Assembly: GCA_013373005.1 (NCBI GenBank)
Contig: JABXIP010000117.1
Location: 1 to 7,305 of the forward strand
Direction: 5' to 3'
DNA: 7,305 nt
Source of the DNA: Cytophagia bacterium
GTDB taxonomy: Bacteria; Bacteroidota; Bacteroidia; Cytophagales; Cyclobacteriaceae
The notes below the pieces were generated by a model. It worked only from the letters and a program-made list of their open reading frames with translations. It was not told the DNA's origin and ran no database searches. Within the stretch, counting starts at the first letter, position 1. Each line of letters opens with the position of its first letter. The position numbers and the translations under genes were made by a program. Positions 1 through 6,503 of this stretch are shown here, in pieces.

Positions 1-589
1 ATTTGGGGTTGCGAGCGTGATGTACCCGGTGATGCGAAGGAGTGTTAAATACTGCTTCGAACCATTTGGGGAGCTTGTTGATGGCCTCTGTGTGAATCCA
101 AAACTGGTAGAGTAAGTTAAAGCCCGAAACGGAAACCAAAATAAGTGGATCGAAACCGGCAAAAGCCATGGGGGTGAAGAAAATGAATGTCCAGATGATC
201 TGTGTAGAGCTTTGTCTTAGCGCTACAGAAAGGTTGTATTCTTCACTTTGGTGATGCACACTATGACCTCCCCAGAATAAATTCACCTGGTGACTCATTC
301 TGTGAGCCCAATAGTAAAAGAAGTCGTAGGCAATAAAAGCAATGATCCACGTCAGGGCACTGTTTTCAATAGTCGTCAATCGGAATTTCTCAAACAAATA
401 GGTGTAGAATCCGATGGACATGACTTTCAAGAATGCTCCGATAACCTGTGAGGTAATGCCACAGTTAATGTTGGTGATGGCATCATTCATCCTATACGAT
501 TTGATAGATTGATAATGATGCGCGACCAGTTCTAATCCAATGAGAAGGAAGTAAACCGGAATGGCAATTACAGTAGGATCAAGATTCAT
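1..589 (-). CDS. sterol desaturase / fatty acid hydroxylase superfamily protein, AGMO-like, partial (3' end outside window)
   Basis: Reading the complement from ATG at 589-587 gives 196 uninterrupted codons that run off the window start, so the C-terminus is missing. The superfamily comprises integral membrane, non-haem di-iron oxygenases that hydroxylate or desaturate lipids. The histidine clusters that bind the irons are visible: HRMSH (H96, H100), HSVHH (H109, H112, H113) and HHRVHH (H187, H190, H191). Hydrophobic stretches at about residues 6-23, 45-66, 78-94 and 130-160 fit membrane segments. The block around residues 165-195 (WIHT, LPKWFE, FNTPSHHRVHHARNPK) resembles alkylglycerol monooxygenase-like members more than sterol C5-desaturases. 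The exact substrate cannot be told from sequence. No strong Shine-Dalgarno precedes the ATG. A Bacteroidota-type promoter lies just upstream, and the gene is divergent from the small membrane protein at 702. Confidence 0.93.
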   Translation of the reverse strand, partial: MNLDPTVIAIPVYFLLIGLELVAHHYQSIKSYRMNDAITNINCGITSQVIGAFLKVMSIGFYTYLFEKFRLTTIENSALTWIIAFIAYDFFYYWAHRMSHQVNLFWGGHSVHHQSEEYNLSVALRQSSTQIIWTFIFFTPMAFAGFDPLILVSVSGFNLLYQFWIHTEAINKLPKWFEAVFNTPSHHRVHHARNPK

Positions 590-606
590 AGGTGTAAATC
601 TTCTGT

Positions 607-637
607 CAAATTAAGAGCATTCTTCATTTTAGTCAAA
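607..637 (-). promoter_or_regulatory. candidate Bacteroidota-type promoter for the hydroxylase gene
   Basis: On the minus strand a TTTG box (637-634) is followed after exactly 19 bases by TTAATTTG (614-607). This differs at one position from the Bacteroidota -7 consensus TAnnTTTG, and the -33 box and 19-base spacing also fit. Transcription would begin near base 600, leaving an untranslated leader of only about 11 bases before the ATG at 589. Seen by eye only; the region is AT-rich, so chance matches are possible. Confidence 0.4.
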
Positions 638-701
638 ACAAAAGCTTTACTCAACCTCAGTTTTAGATTGTTCCTTATCTTCGCGCTGAAATTGAGGAGA
701 T

Positions 702-1172
702 ATGGATAAGTTCATCGGATTTTTTAGAACAGTCAGTTACTTGCTTTTTATGGCTGCTTTGCTTTGGTCATACGCCTACATGGTAGGTCAGGTAACTTAT
801 AGATTCGATACTGATGGCAATTCCGTTTACATGATTGATCGAAATCTCTATTTCTTCGGTGCCGTTGGTGTCTTCATTTTGGCCAATGTAGTTTGTTCAG
901 TCTTTATTCAGACTTTAAAGAAGATAACAACTTCCGAAGAGGGAGTGGGTTTGAGAAACAGATCTTTGAAGCTAGACCTTATTACCTGGACCAAAGGTTT
1001 TTCCGCAGTGCTGAATCTTTTCTTTGGCTTGGTAATGTTCTTTTTAGGACTAATGAACCTGGCTGAATCAAGACAGTCAGCAACTCTTGGTTTCTACGTT
1101 TATCTTGGCCCAATCCTTATTGTAGGTTGGTTTTTCTACCTGGCTTATCTGCTGGGTAAAAGGAGAAACTGA
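702..1172 (+). CDS. small four-helix integral membrane protein, function unknown
   Basis: This 156-residue protein belongs to no family I recognise. Four hydrophobic segments are visible at about residues 11-28, 48-71, 99-120 and 129-151. Positive charges sit at the N-terminus (K3, R9), in the loop between helices 2 and 3 (K73, K74, R85, R87, K90, K98) and at the C-terminal tail (KRR 153-155). By the positive-inside rule this predicts both ends in the cytoplasm. There is no cleavable signal peptide and no catalytic motif. The start is ATG at 702; AGGAG at 695-699 lies only two bases upstream of it, closer than usual for a ribosome binding site. TATCTTCG at 676-683 resembles the -7 box TAnnTTTG but lacks a matching -33 box. 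The 150-base gap to parE leaves co-transcription open. Confidence 0.8.
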   Translation: MDKFIGFFRTVSYLLFMAALLWSYAYMVGQVTYRFDTDGNSVYMIDRNLYFFGAVGVFILANVVCSVFIQTLKKITTSEEGVGLRNRSLKLDLITWTKGFSAVLNLFFGLVMFFLGLMNLAESRQSATLGFYVYLGPILIVGWFFYLAYLLGKRRN

Positions 1173-1202
1173 AATAAGTTACTCATTTTCAGAGCACATG
1201 GA

Positions 1203-1240
1203 CTCTAATTCATTTTAGAGGCTAAATGGCACGTGCATTT
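1203..1240 (+). repeat. two small inverted repeats after the membrane protein gene, possible weak terminator
   Basis: CTCTAA (1203-1208) pairs with TTAGAG (1215-1220) around a six-base loop. Next to it, AAATGgC (1224-1230) pairs with GCATTT (1235-1240) around ACGT with one bulged G, and is followed by two more T. The second could act as a weak intrinsic terminator for the gene ending at 1172, but its stem is short and the T run is poor. Confidence 0.3.
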
Positions 1241-1265
1241 TTAGTATTTTAATTCTAACTTCCGA

Positions 1266-1295
1266 CTTTGATGAGCACTCATGTGTGCTTCAAAG
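1266..1295 (+). promoter_or_regulatory. 11-bp hairpin upstream of parE
   Basis: CTTTGA (1266-1271) pairs perfectly with TCAAAG (1290-1295), and inside it AGCAC (1274-1278) pairs with GTGCT (1285-1289) around the loop TCATGT. Two bases (TG, 1272-1273) bulge on the left arm. The structure ends 27 bases before the parE ATG and has no T tract, so it is not a standard terminator. It may be a leader RNA structure or a protein-binding dyad; its role is unknown. Confidence 0.4.
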
Positions 1296-1300
1296 CATTA

Positions 1301-1312
1301 AACAAATTTGTT
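1301..1312. repeat. perfect 12-bp palindrome before the parE start
   Basis: AACAAATTTGTT is a perfect palindrome ending ten bases before the parE ATG. An operator is conceivable, but it is AT-only apart from one C-G pair per half, so chance is a serious alternative. Confidence 0.3.
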
Positions 1313-1322
1313 GAAATTCTGA

Positions 1323-3194
1323 ATGGCGGATCAAGTAGCGAATTATACCGAAGATAGTATTCGGTCTCTCGATTGGAAAGAACACATCAGACTTCGACCC
1401 GGTATGTACATCGGAAAATTGGGTGACGGGTCGGCCCAAGATGACGGAATATATGTATTGGTGAAGGAGGTGATCGATAACAGTATCGATGAGCACATGA
1501 TGGGTTTTGGTAAAACCATCGATGTGAAAGTCTCTGAGCACAAAGTTGAAGTGCGAGATTATGGTCGGGGTATTCCTTTGGGAAAAGTGGTCGACTGTGT
1601 TTCAAAAATCAATACTGGAGGTAAGTACGATAGTGGTGCCTTCCAAAAGTCCGTTGGTCTTAATGGTGTAGGTACCAAAGCTGTGAATGCACTTTCCACC
1701 TATTTCAAGGTTCAGTCATTTAGAGATGGTAAAACTAAGATAGCCGAGTTCCAAAGAGGGGAGATCACCAATGATCAGAAAGAAACTACTGCTAGTGGTA
1801 GAAATGGAACTCAGATCGTTTTTAAGCCTGACGAAAGCATTTTCAAGAACTATCACTTCATTCCTCAATACTTAGATGACCTGATTTGGAATTACTGTTT
1901 TCTGAACGCGGGCCTTACCATCAATTTCAATGGAGTAAAGTACCATTCTGAAAAAGGGCTTTATGATCTGCTTTCGAGAAAGACGGATGTTGATAGCCTG
2001 CGGTACCCGATTATCCATCTCAAAGGAGATGATATTGAGATTGCCTTGTCTCACACCAACCAGTATGGAGAAGATTACTATTCATTCGTAAACGGTCAGT
2101 ACACTACTCAAGGCGGAACACACCAGGCAGCTTTGAGAGAGGCACTGGTCAAGACTGTACGAGAGTTTTACAATAAGAACTTCGATGCTACCGATGTGAG
2201 AGCATCAATTGTGGGCGCCATTGCTGTGAGGGTTCAGGAACCGGTTTTTGAGTCGCAGACCAAAACCAAACTCGGTTCCCAAAACGTAGCTCCTGATGGT
2301 CCAACCATGAGAACCTTTGTGAACGACTTTGTGAAGAAGGCGCTGGATGATTATCTCCACAAAAATCCGAAAGTAGCTGAGGCGCTGCTGAAACGAATTC
2401 TCCAATCAGAAAGAGAACGCAAGGAAATTGCGGGCATTAAGAAACTGGCGAATGAAAGAGCCAAGAAAGCCAATCTTCATAATAAGAAACTGAGAGACTG
2501 CCGCATTCACCTTGACGATGGAAATAAGGTAGATGATGACCTTAAGAATGCTACTACGCTATTTATAACGGAAGGAGATTCTGCGAGTGGATCGATTACT
2601 AAATCAAGGAATGTACAAACACAGGCAGTATTCAGCTTAAGGGGTAAGCCTTTAAATTGCTATGGCCAAACCAAAAAGGTGGTGTATGAAAATGAGGAGT
2701 TTAACCTGCTGCAGCATGCCTTGAATATTGAGGATGGTTTAGAGGGTCTTCGCTACGATAAGATTGTAATAGCCACTGATGCCGATGTTGATGGTATGCA
2801 CATTCGCTTGCTGCTTTTGACTTACTTCCTTCAGTTCTTTCCAGACCTGGTAAGAAGAGGCCATGTTTACATTTTGGAGACTCCACTTTTTAGGGTGAGG
2901 AATAAGAAAGAAACTATTTATTGCTATAGCGATATTGAAAGGCAAAGGGCTATTGAGAAGTTGGGTAATAAGCCAGAAATCACACGATTTAAAGGGCTTG
3001 GAGAGATTTCTCCAGATGAGTTCAAAGGATTTATTGGAGCAGATATGAGGTTGGAGCCGATTATCCTGAGAAAGGATACCAGCATCAGCGATATTCTCAA
3101 GTTCTTCATGGGTAAAAACACCCCAGATAGGCAAGGGTTTATTATCGATAACCTCAGGGTTGAAAAAGACCTGGCTGAAGTAGTAGAAGCTTAA
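1323..3194 (+). CDS. parE: DNA topoisomerase IV subunit B (ParE), ATPase subunit
   Basis: This 623-residue protein is the ATP-driven gate and TOPRIM half of topoisomerase IV, which decatenates daughter chromosomes in the cytoplasm as a ParE2-ParC2 heterotetramer. The N-terminal GHKL ATPase fold shows the catalytic E49 and Mg-binding N53 in EVIDNSIDE, the ATP-binding D79-G81-G83 in DYGRGIP, and the glycine-rich lid GLNGVGTKAVNALS (112-125). The transducer domain carries the QTK loop (312-314), whose lysine contacts ATP. The TOPRIM domain has EGDS (417-420) with the acidic E417 and the metal-binding DADVDG (486-491), followed by RFKGLGE (555-561). Length fits ParE and is well short of GyrB proteins with insertions. 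SLRGKPLN (438-445) replaces the GyrB-type PLRGKILN. The start is certain upstream because an in-frame TGA (1320-1322) directly precedes the ATG. There is no Shine-Dalgarno. parC follows, interrupted by a GxxExxY gene. Confidence 0.97.
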   Translation: MADQVANYTEDSIRSLDWKEHIRLRPGMYIGKLGDGSAQDDGIYVLVKEVIDNSIDEHMMGFGKTIDVKVSEHKVEVRDYGRGIPLGKVVDCVSKINTGGKYDSGAFQKSVGLNGVGTKAVNALSTYFKVQSFRDGKTKIAEFQRGEITNDQKETTASGRNGTQIVFKPDESIFKNYHFIPQYLDDLIWNYCFLNAGLTINFNGVKYHSEKGLYDLLSRKTDVDSLRYPIIHLKGDDIEIALSHTNQYGEDYYSFVNGQYTTQGGTHQAALREALVKTVREFYNKNFDATDVRASIVGAIAVRVQEPVFESQTKTKLGSQNVAPDGPTMRTFVNDFVKKALDDYLHKNPKVAEALLKRILQSERERKEIAGIKKLANERAKKANLHNKKLRDCRIHLDDGNKVDDDLKNATTLFITEGDSASGSITKSRNVQTQAVFSLRGKPLNCYGQTKKVVYENEEFNLLQHALNIEDGLEGLRYDKIVIATDADVDGMHIRLLLLTYFLQFFPDLVRRGHVYILETPLFRVRNKKETIYCYSDIERQRAIEKLGNKPEITRFKGLGEISPDEFKGFIGADMRLEPIILRKDTSISDILKFFMGKNTPDRQGFIIDNLRVEKDLAEVVEA

Positions 3195-3196
3195 CT

Positions 3197-3230
3197 GTCG
3201 GTATCAGGATTTTAGGATTCTGGAATTAAC
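3197..3230 (+). repeat. left inverted repeat of the GxxExxY cassette, built of degenerate 8-bp units
   Basis: From 3204 the sequence reads as tandem octamers of the form nnrGrATT (for example TTAGGATT at 3212-3219), continuing degenerately to 3235 just before the ATG at 3236. A hand alignment with the reverse complement of 3611-3644 gives 25 identities in 35 columns, with two single-base gaps. Confidence 0.6.
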
Positions 3231-3235
3231 AGAAT

Positions 3236-3610
3236 ATGATAAATGATAAACTCACATACGCTGTCATAGGTTGTGCTATGAATGTGCATAACACCATGGG
3301 GCCAGGCTTTCAAGAAGTCATTTACCAAAGGTGTATGGCCATTGAAATGCGCAAGGCGAGTTTGGAGTTTGAAAGAGAGAAGGAGCAGGTCGTTTACTAT
3401 GATGGTCTTGAGGTTGGAACGAGAAGAGCTGATTTTGTTATTGAAGGGAAATTAATTTTAGAGTTAAAAGCGCTAGTTAGTCTAGAAGATGTGCACTTGG
3501 CACAAGCAAAAAACTATACTGTGGCTTATGACTTCCCAAAGGGGCTGTTGATCAATTTTGGAAGTAAGAGTTTAGAGTATAAGCTAATGTTTAATCCAAA
3601 GTATAATTAA
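3236..3610 (+). CDS. GxxExxY-family protein, PD-(D/E)XK nuclease-like
   Basis: This 124-residue soluble protein belongs to the GxxExxY family, which is widespread in Bacteroidota and others, often in many copies per genome, and has no established function. The naming motif GFQEVIY (G24, E27, Y30) follows the family's N-terminal helix with VHNTMGPG. A PD-(D/E)XK-like active site is visible as D66 in RADFVI, E76 and K78 in LELKAL, then Q90 and Y94 in QAKNY, so the predicted catalytic set is intact; nuclease activity is inferred from fold only. Length is normal for the family, so it is not a fragment. The start is set by an in-frame TAA at 3227-3229, which leaves ATG 3236 as first choice; no Shine-Dalgarno. 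It sits in the same direction between parE and parC, and its tight repeat borders suggest it is an insertion unrelated to topoisomerase work. Confidence 0.92.
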   Translation: MINDKLTYAVIGCAMNVHNTMGPGFQEVIYQRCMAIEMRKASLEFEREKEQVVYYDGLEVGTRRADFVIEGKLILELKALVSLEDVHLAQAKNYTVAYDFPKGLLINFGSKSLEYKLMFNPKYN

Positions 3611-3644
3611 GTAATTCTTGAATTCTGAGAATTCTGATTGAGAC
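3611..3644 (-). repeat. right inverted repeat of the GxxExxY cassette
   Basis: It starts on the base after the GxxExxY stop codon and ends two bases before the parC ATG. AATTCT recurs three times at 8- to 9-base spacing (3613-3618, 3621-3626, 3630-3635); on the opposite strand this is the same rGrATT unit as in the left repeat. Any ribosome binding site of parC must lie inside it; GAGA at 3640-3643 is the only weak candidate. Confidence 0.6.
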
Positions 3645-3646
3645 AA

Positions 3647-6379
3647 ATGAGTGAGGATAATAAAGATATCATTGAAGGTGACGGAGAAATGAAAGACGTG
3701 ATTCCCGTTTCGGGAATGTACGAAAACTGGTTTCTCGATTATGCATCTTATGTAATTCTTGAAAGGGCGGTACCTGCGATTGAAGATGGTTTTAAACCGG
3801 TTCAGCGTAGAATTCTCCACTCCATGAAGGAGATGGATGATGGCCGATTCAATAAAGTAGCAAACATCATTGGTCAGACCATGCAGTATCACCCGCATGG
3901 CGATGCTTCTATTGGCGATGCCATTGTTAATCTCGGTCAGAAAGATCTACTGATTGAGACTCAGGGAAACTGGGGAGATGTTCGCACGGGTGATGGAGCA
4001 GCAGCACCACGTTATATCGAGGCTAGGCTTTCAAAGTTTGCTCTTGATGTAGTTTTCAATCCACAGACAACCCGATGGCAGCTTTCTTACGATGGTAGAA
4101 AGAAAGAGCCAATAACTCTTCCTGTTAAATTCCCATTGTTGCTTGCTCAGGGAGTAGAGGGCATTGCCGTTGGTTTATCAACCAAGATACTTCCTCATAA
4201 CTTTATAGAGCTTATTCAGGCTTCAATCAAAATTCTGCAAGGTAAAAAGCCTAAGATTTATCCTGACTTTGCCACTGGCGGTATGGCAGACTTCTCTGAG
4301 TATAACGATGGTCTCAGAGGAGGGAAAGTAAAGGTGAGAGCCAAAATTGAAGAGCTCGATAAGAAAACGCTGATCATTAAAGATATTCCTTTCGGAACCA
4401 CTACTACCAACTTGATCGAATCTATTATCAAGGCTAATGATAAAGGCAAGATTAAGATTAAGAAGGTAGTAGACAATACAGCCGAGCATGTAGAGATATT
4501 GGTTGAATTGGCTGCGGGTCAATCGCCTAATATTACCATAGATGCCCTTTATGCTTTTACCGATTGCGAATCCAGCATTTCTCCTAATGCTTGTGTAATT
4601 ATTGATGAGAAACCTCACTTCATAGGAGTAAGTGAAATTCTTAAGATCAACACAGATCAAACTATCGACCTCCTTCGTCAGGAATTGGAGATTAGAAAGG
4701 GTGAGCTGCTTGAGAGAATTCTTTTCTCATCATTGGAAAAAATCTTTATCGAAAACAGAATTTACCGCGACATTGAAGAATGCGAAACCTGGGAGGCTGT
4801 AATTGATACAATCGACAAGGGACTAGAGCCATTCAAGCCTGAATTCTACAGAGAAATTACCAGAGATGACATTATTCGTTTGACCGAGATTAAGATCAAG
4901 CGAATTTCTAAGTTCGACTCATTTAAGGCCGATGAACTGATGCGTAAGCTTCAGGAAGAGTTGGATGAAGTGGAACATAATCTGGCTAATCTGGTCGATT
5001 TCGCTATCGCCTATTATCAAAACCTTTTAGATAAGTATGGTAAAGGCAGAGAGCGAAAAACTGAAATTAAGTCATTTGAAAACATTGCCGCTACCGTTGT
5101 AGCCGCCAATAATGCCAAACTCTATGTAAATAAGGCAGACGGTTTCATTGGCTATGGCCTCAAGAGAGATGAGTTCGTTTGTGAGTGTTCTGATATTGAC
5201 GATATCATCGTTTTCCGGAAAGATGGTAAGTTTCAGGTAGTGCGTATAGCCGATAAGGTTTTTGTGGGGAAAGATATTCTATGGGCTGGAGTGTTCAACA
5301 AGAACGATGAGCGCATGGTCTATAACCTGATTTACCTCGATGGTAAGTCGGGCCGATCTATGGTGAAGCGATTCCAGGTGCTAGGAATAACCCGAGACAA
5401 GGAATATGACTTAACCAAAGGAGAACGGGGATCCAAGGTGCTCTACTTCACAGCCAACCCGAACGGAGAGGCCGAGTTGGTCACTATTTTCCTGACCTCC
5501 GGAGCTAAGGCAAGGATCAAGGTCTTTGATTTCAGCTTTGCAGAGATAGAAATAAAAGGTAGAGGTGCCGGTGGAAATATTGTTACCAAATACCCTGTAA
5601 GAAAGATTCAACTCAAGATGGAGGGTAAATCCACTCTTGGAGGCCTTGATATTTGGTATGACGATTCTGTGGGAAGACTAAATCGCGATGGAAGAGGAGA
5701 ATTGTTAGGAAACTTCCAGGCAGAAGATAAGATTCTTGTTATCTATAATAATGGAGAATATGAGCTTACCAGTTTCGATCTAACAAACAGGTATGAACCT
5801 TCAAAAATCCATTTGATAGAGAAATTCGAAGCCAATAAACCAATTGCAGCTGTACATTACGATCCGGATGCAGATAGCCACTATATCAAGCGATTCCTCA
5901 TTGAGACATCGACAATGGATAAGGCTTTCTCATTCATTAGTGAGGAAAAAGGAGCAAAGCTGTTGCTGGCCACTACTCAGGAAGATGCTCAAATTGAGGT
6001 TCACTACACAGTGAAAGGTTCCCGAGAAAGAAAGACATCTGTCTTTGATGTGGATATGCTTATTGACGTGAAAGGCTGGAAGGCAACAGGAAATAAGCTA
6101 TCACCTCATACTGTGAAAAAGGTAGTGCTCTTAGGGGATAATAAACCAAAAGCCAAGTCAGAAGAGGGGTCAGGAGCTGATGAATCTGCTGCTAAAGCTG
6201 ATGGTGAGGCTTCAGAACAGAAAAGTTCCGCACCAAAAGAACCAGAGGCACCTAAAACTGAGTCTCCTAAAGAAGAAGAAAAGAAGGAAGAAAAACCTGA
6301 ATCTCCTGCTGCAAAGAAGGATGATAATGACAAGCAAGGTGGGAGCTATAATGTTGGAGAAACCATCGACTTGTTCTAA
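3647..6379 (+). CDS. parC: DNA topoisomerase IV subunit A (ParC), DNA cleavage subunit
   Basis: This is the breakage-reunion subunit of topoisomerase IV, partner of ParE. I start it at ATG 3647 (910 residues) and not at the in-frame TTG 3638, because MSEDNK is a natural N-terminus. The winged-helix cleavage domain holds the catalytic R122-Y123 pair in APRYIEARLSKFA; Y123 forms the covalent DNA link. The quinolone-pocket segment is HPHGDASIGD (82-91). The tower and coiled-coil region follows, with charged heptad-like helices around 340-370 and 425-460. From about 490 to 825 comes the DNA-wrapping beta-pinwheel domain, with a degenerate GyrA-box-like KGRGAGGN (637-644), fitting ParC more than GyrA. 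Residues 831-897 are a K/E/P/A/S-rich, probably disordered linker ending in YNVGETIDLF. In length it exceeds E. coli ParC (752). Bacteroidota annotations often call this gene gyrA/parC; pairing with parE favours ParC. A strong terminator follows. Confidence 0.95.
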   Translation: MSEDNKDIIEGDGEMKDVIPVSGMYENWFLDYASYVILERAVPAIEDGFKPVQRRILHSMKEMDDGRFNKVANIIGQTMQYHPHGDASIGDAIVNLGQKDLLIETQGNWGDVRTGDGAAAPRYIEARLSKFALDVVFNPQTTRWQLSYDGRKKEPITLPVKFPLLLAQGVEGIAVGLSTKILPHNFIELIQASIKILQGKKPKIYPDFATGGMADFSEYNDGLRGGKVKVRAKIEELDKKTLIIKDIPFGTTTTNLIESIIKANDKGKIKIKKVVDNTAEHVEILVELAAGQSPNITIDALYAFTDCESSISPNACVIIDEKPHFIGVSEILKINTDQTIDLLRQELEIRKGELLERILFSSLEKIFIENRIYRDIEECETWEAVIDTIDKGLEPFKPEFYREITRDDIIRLTEIKIKRISKFDSFKADELMRKLQEELDEVEHNLANLVDFAIAYYQNLLDKYGKGRERKTEIKSFENIAATVVAANNAKLYVNKADGFIGYGLKRDEFVCECSDIDDIIVFRKDGKFQVVRIADKVFVGKDILWAGVFNKNDERMVYNLIYLDGKSGRSMVKRFQVLGITRDKEYDLTKGERGSKVLYFTANPNGEAELVTIFLTSGAKARIKVFDFSFAEIEIKGRGAGGNIVTKYPVRKIQLKMEGKSTLGGLDIWYDDSVGRLNRDGRGELLGNFQAEDKILVIYNNGEYELTSFDLTNRYEPSKIHLIEKFEANKPIAAVHYDPDADSHYIKRFLIETSTMDKAFSFISEEKGAKLLLATTQEDAQIEVHYTVKGSRERKTSVFDVDMLIDVKGWKATGNKLSPHTVKKVVLLGDNKPKAKSEEGSGADESAAKADGEASEQKSSAPKEPEAPKTESPKEEEKKEEKPESPAAKKDDNDKQGGSYNVGETIDLF

Positions 6380-6471
6380 ATAAGGGTATCCGACAGTCTG
6401 ATTGTCTTAAGCTTACAAGAATGTAAACCTTTAGGGTTAAGGTTGTTATATTATTGTTTGTTCATCTTATC

Positions 6472-6503
6472 AGCTGTTGGACGCTCATCCAACAGCTTTT
6501 TTT
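6472..6503 (+). terminator. Rho-independent terminator after parC, abutting the trmH-like start
   Basis: AGCTGTTGGA (6472-6481) pairs perfectly with TCCAACAGCT (6488-6497) around the loop CGCTCA, and seven T run from 6497 to 6503. It works in the plus direction only, as the other side has no T run on the minus strand. It lies 92 bases after the parC stop. Its last T touches the ATG of the next gene. Confidence 0.88.

Larger units (their letters stand above)
3197..3644 (+). mobile_element. putative compact GxxExxY cassette bounded by imperfect inverted repeats
   Basis: The GxxExxY gene plus its two flanking 34-base repeats make a 448-base unit. It begins two bases after the parE TAA and ends two bases before the parC ATG. 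Without it, parE and parC would be four bases apart, a usual operon spacing. There is no transposase and no clear target-site duplication, so calling it mobile is inference from position and bounding repeats only. Confidence 0.4.

Noticed and set aside
2739..3134. 131-codon open frame on the minus strand inside parE
   Set aside because: Entirely antisense to the TOPRIM region of parE, no family motif, composition of a shadow frame.
3236..3610. GxxExxY protein as a restriction enzyme or defence nuclease
   Set aside because: No methyltransferase, toxin-antitoxin partner or defence gene lies beside it; the family has no shown defence role, so only a nuclease-like fold is claimed.
3638..3646. 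TTG start three codons upstream of the parC ATG
   Set aside because: It lies within the cassette's right repeat, adds only MRQ, and ATG 3647 gives a normal N-terminus.
4223..4660. 145-codon open frame on the minus strand inside parC
   Set aside because: Antisense to a well-conserved coding region, no recognisable protein features or start context.
6180..6383. 67-codon plus-strand frame rich in Leu, Lys and Arg overlapping the parC tail
   Set aside because: It is the shifted reading of the purine-rich K/E/P linker of parC; low complexity explains it.
6386..6406. CCGACAG and CTGATTG after parC resemble pieces of the GxxExxY cassette ends (CTGTCGG at 3195, CTGATTG at 3634)
   Set aside because: Only seven-base matches without the octamer pattern; chance is enough to explain them.
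6477..6503. TTG start nine codons upstream of the trmH ATG
   Set aside because: These codons are the terminator stem, loop and T run; the resulting peptide is not part of the TrmH fold.
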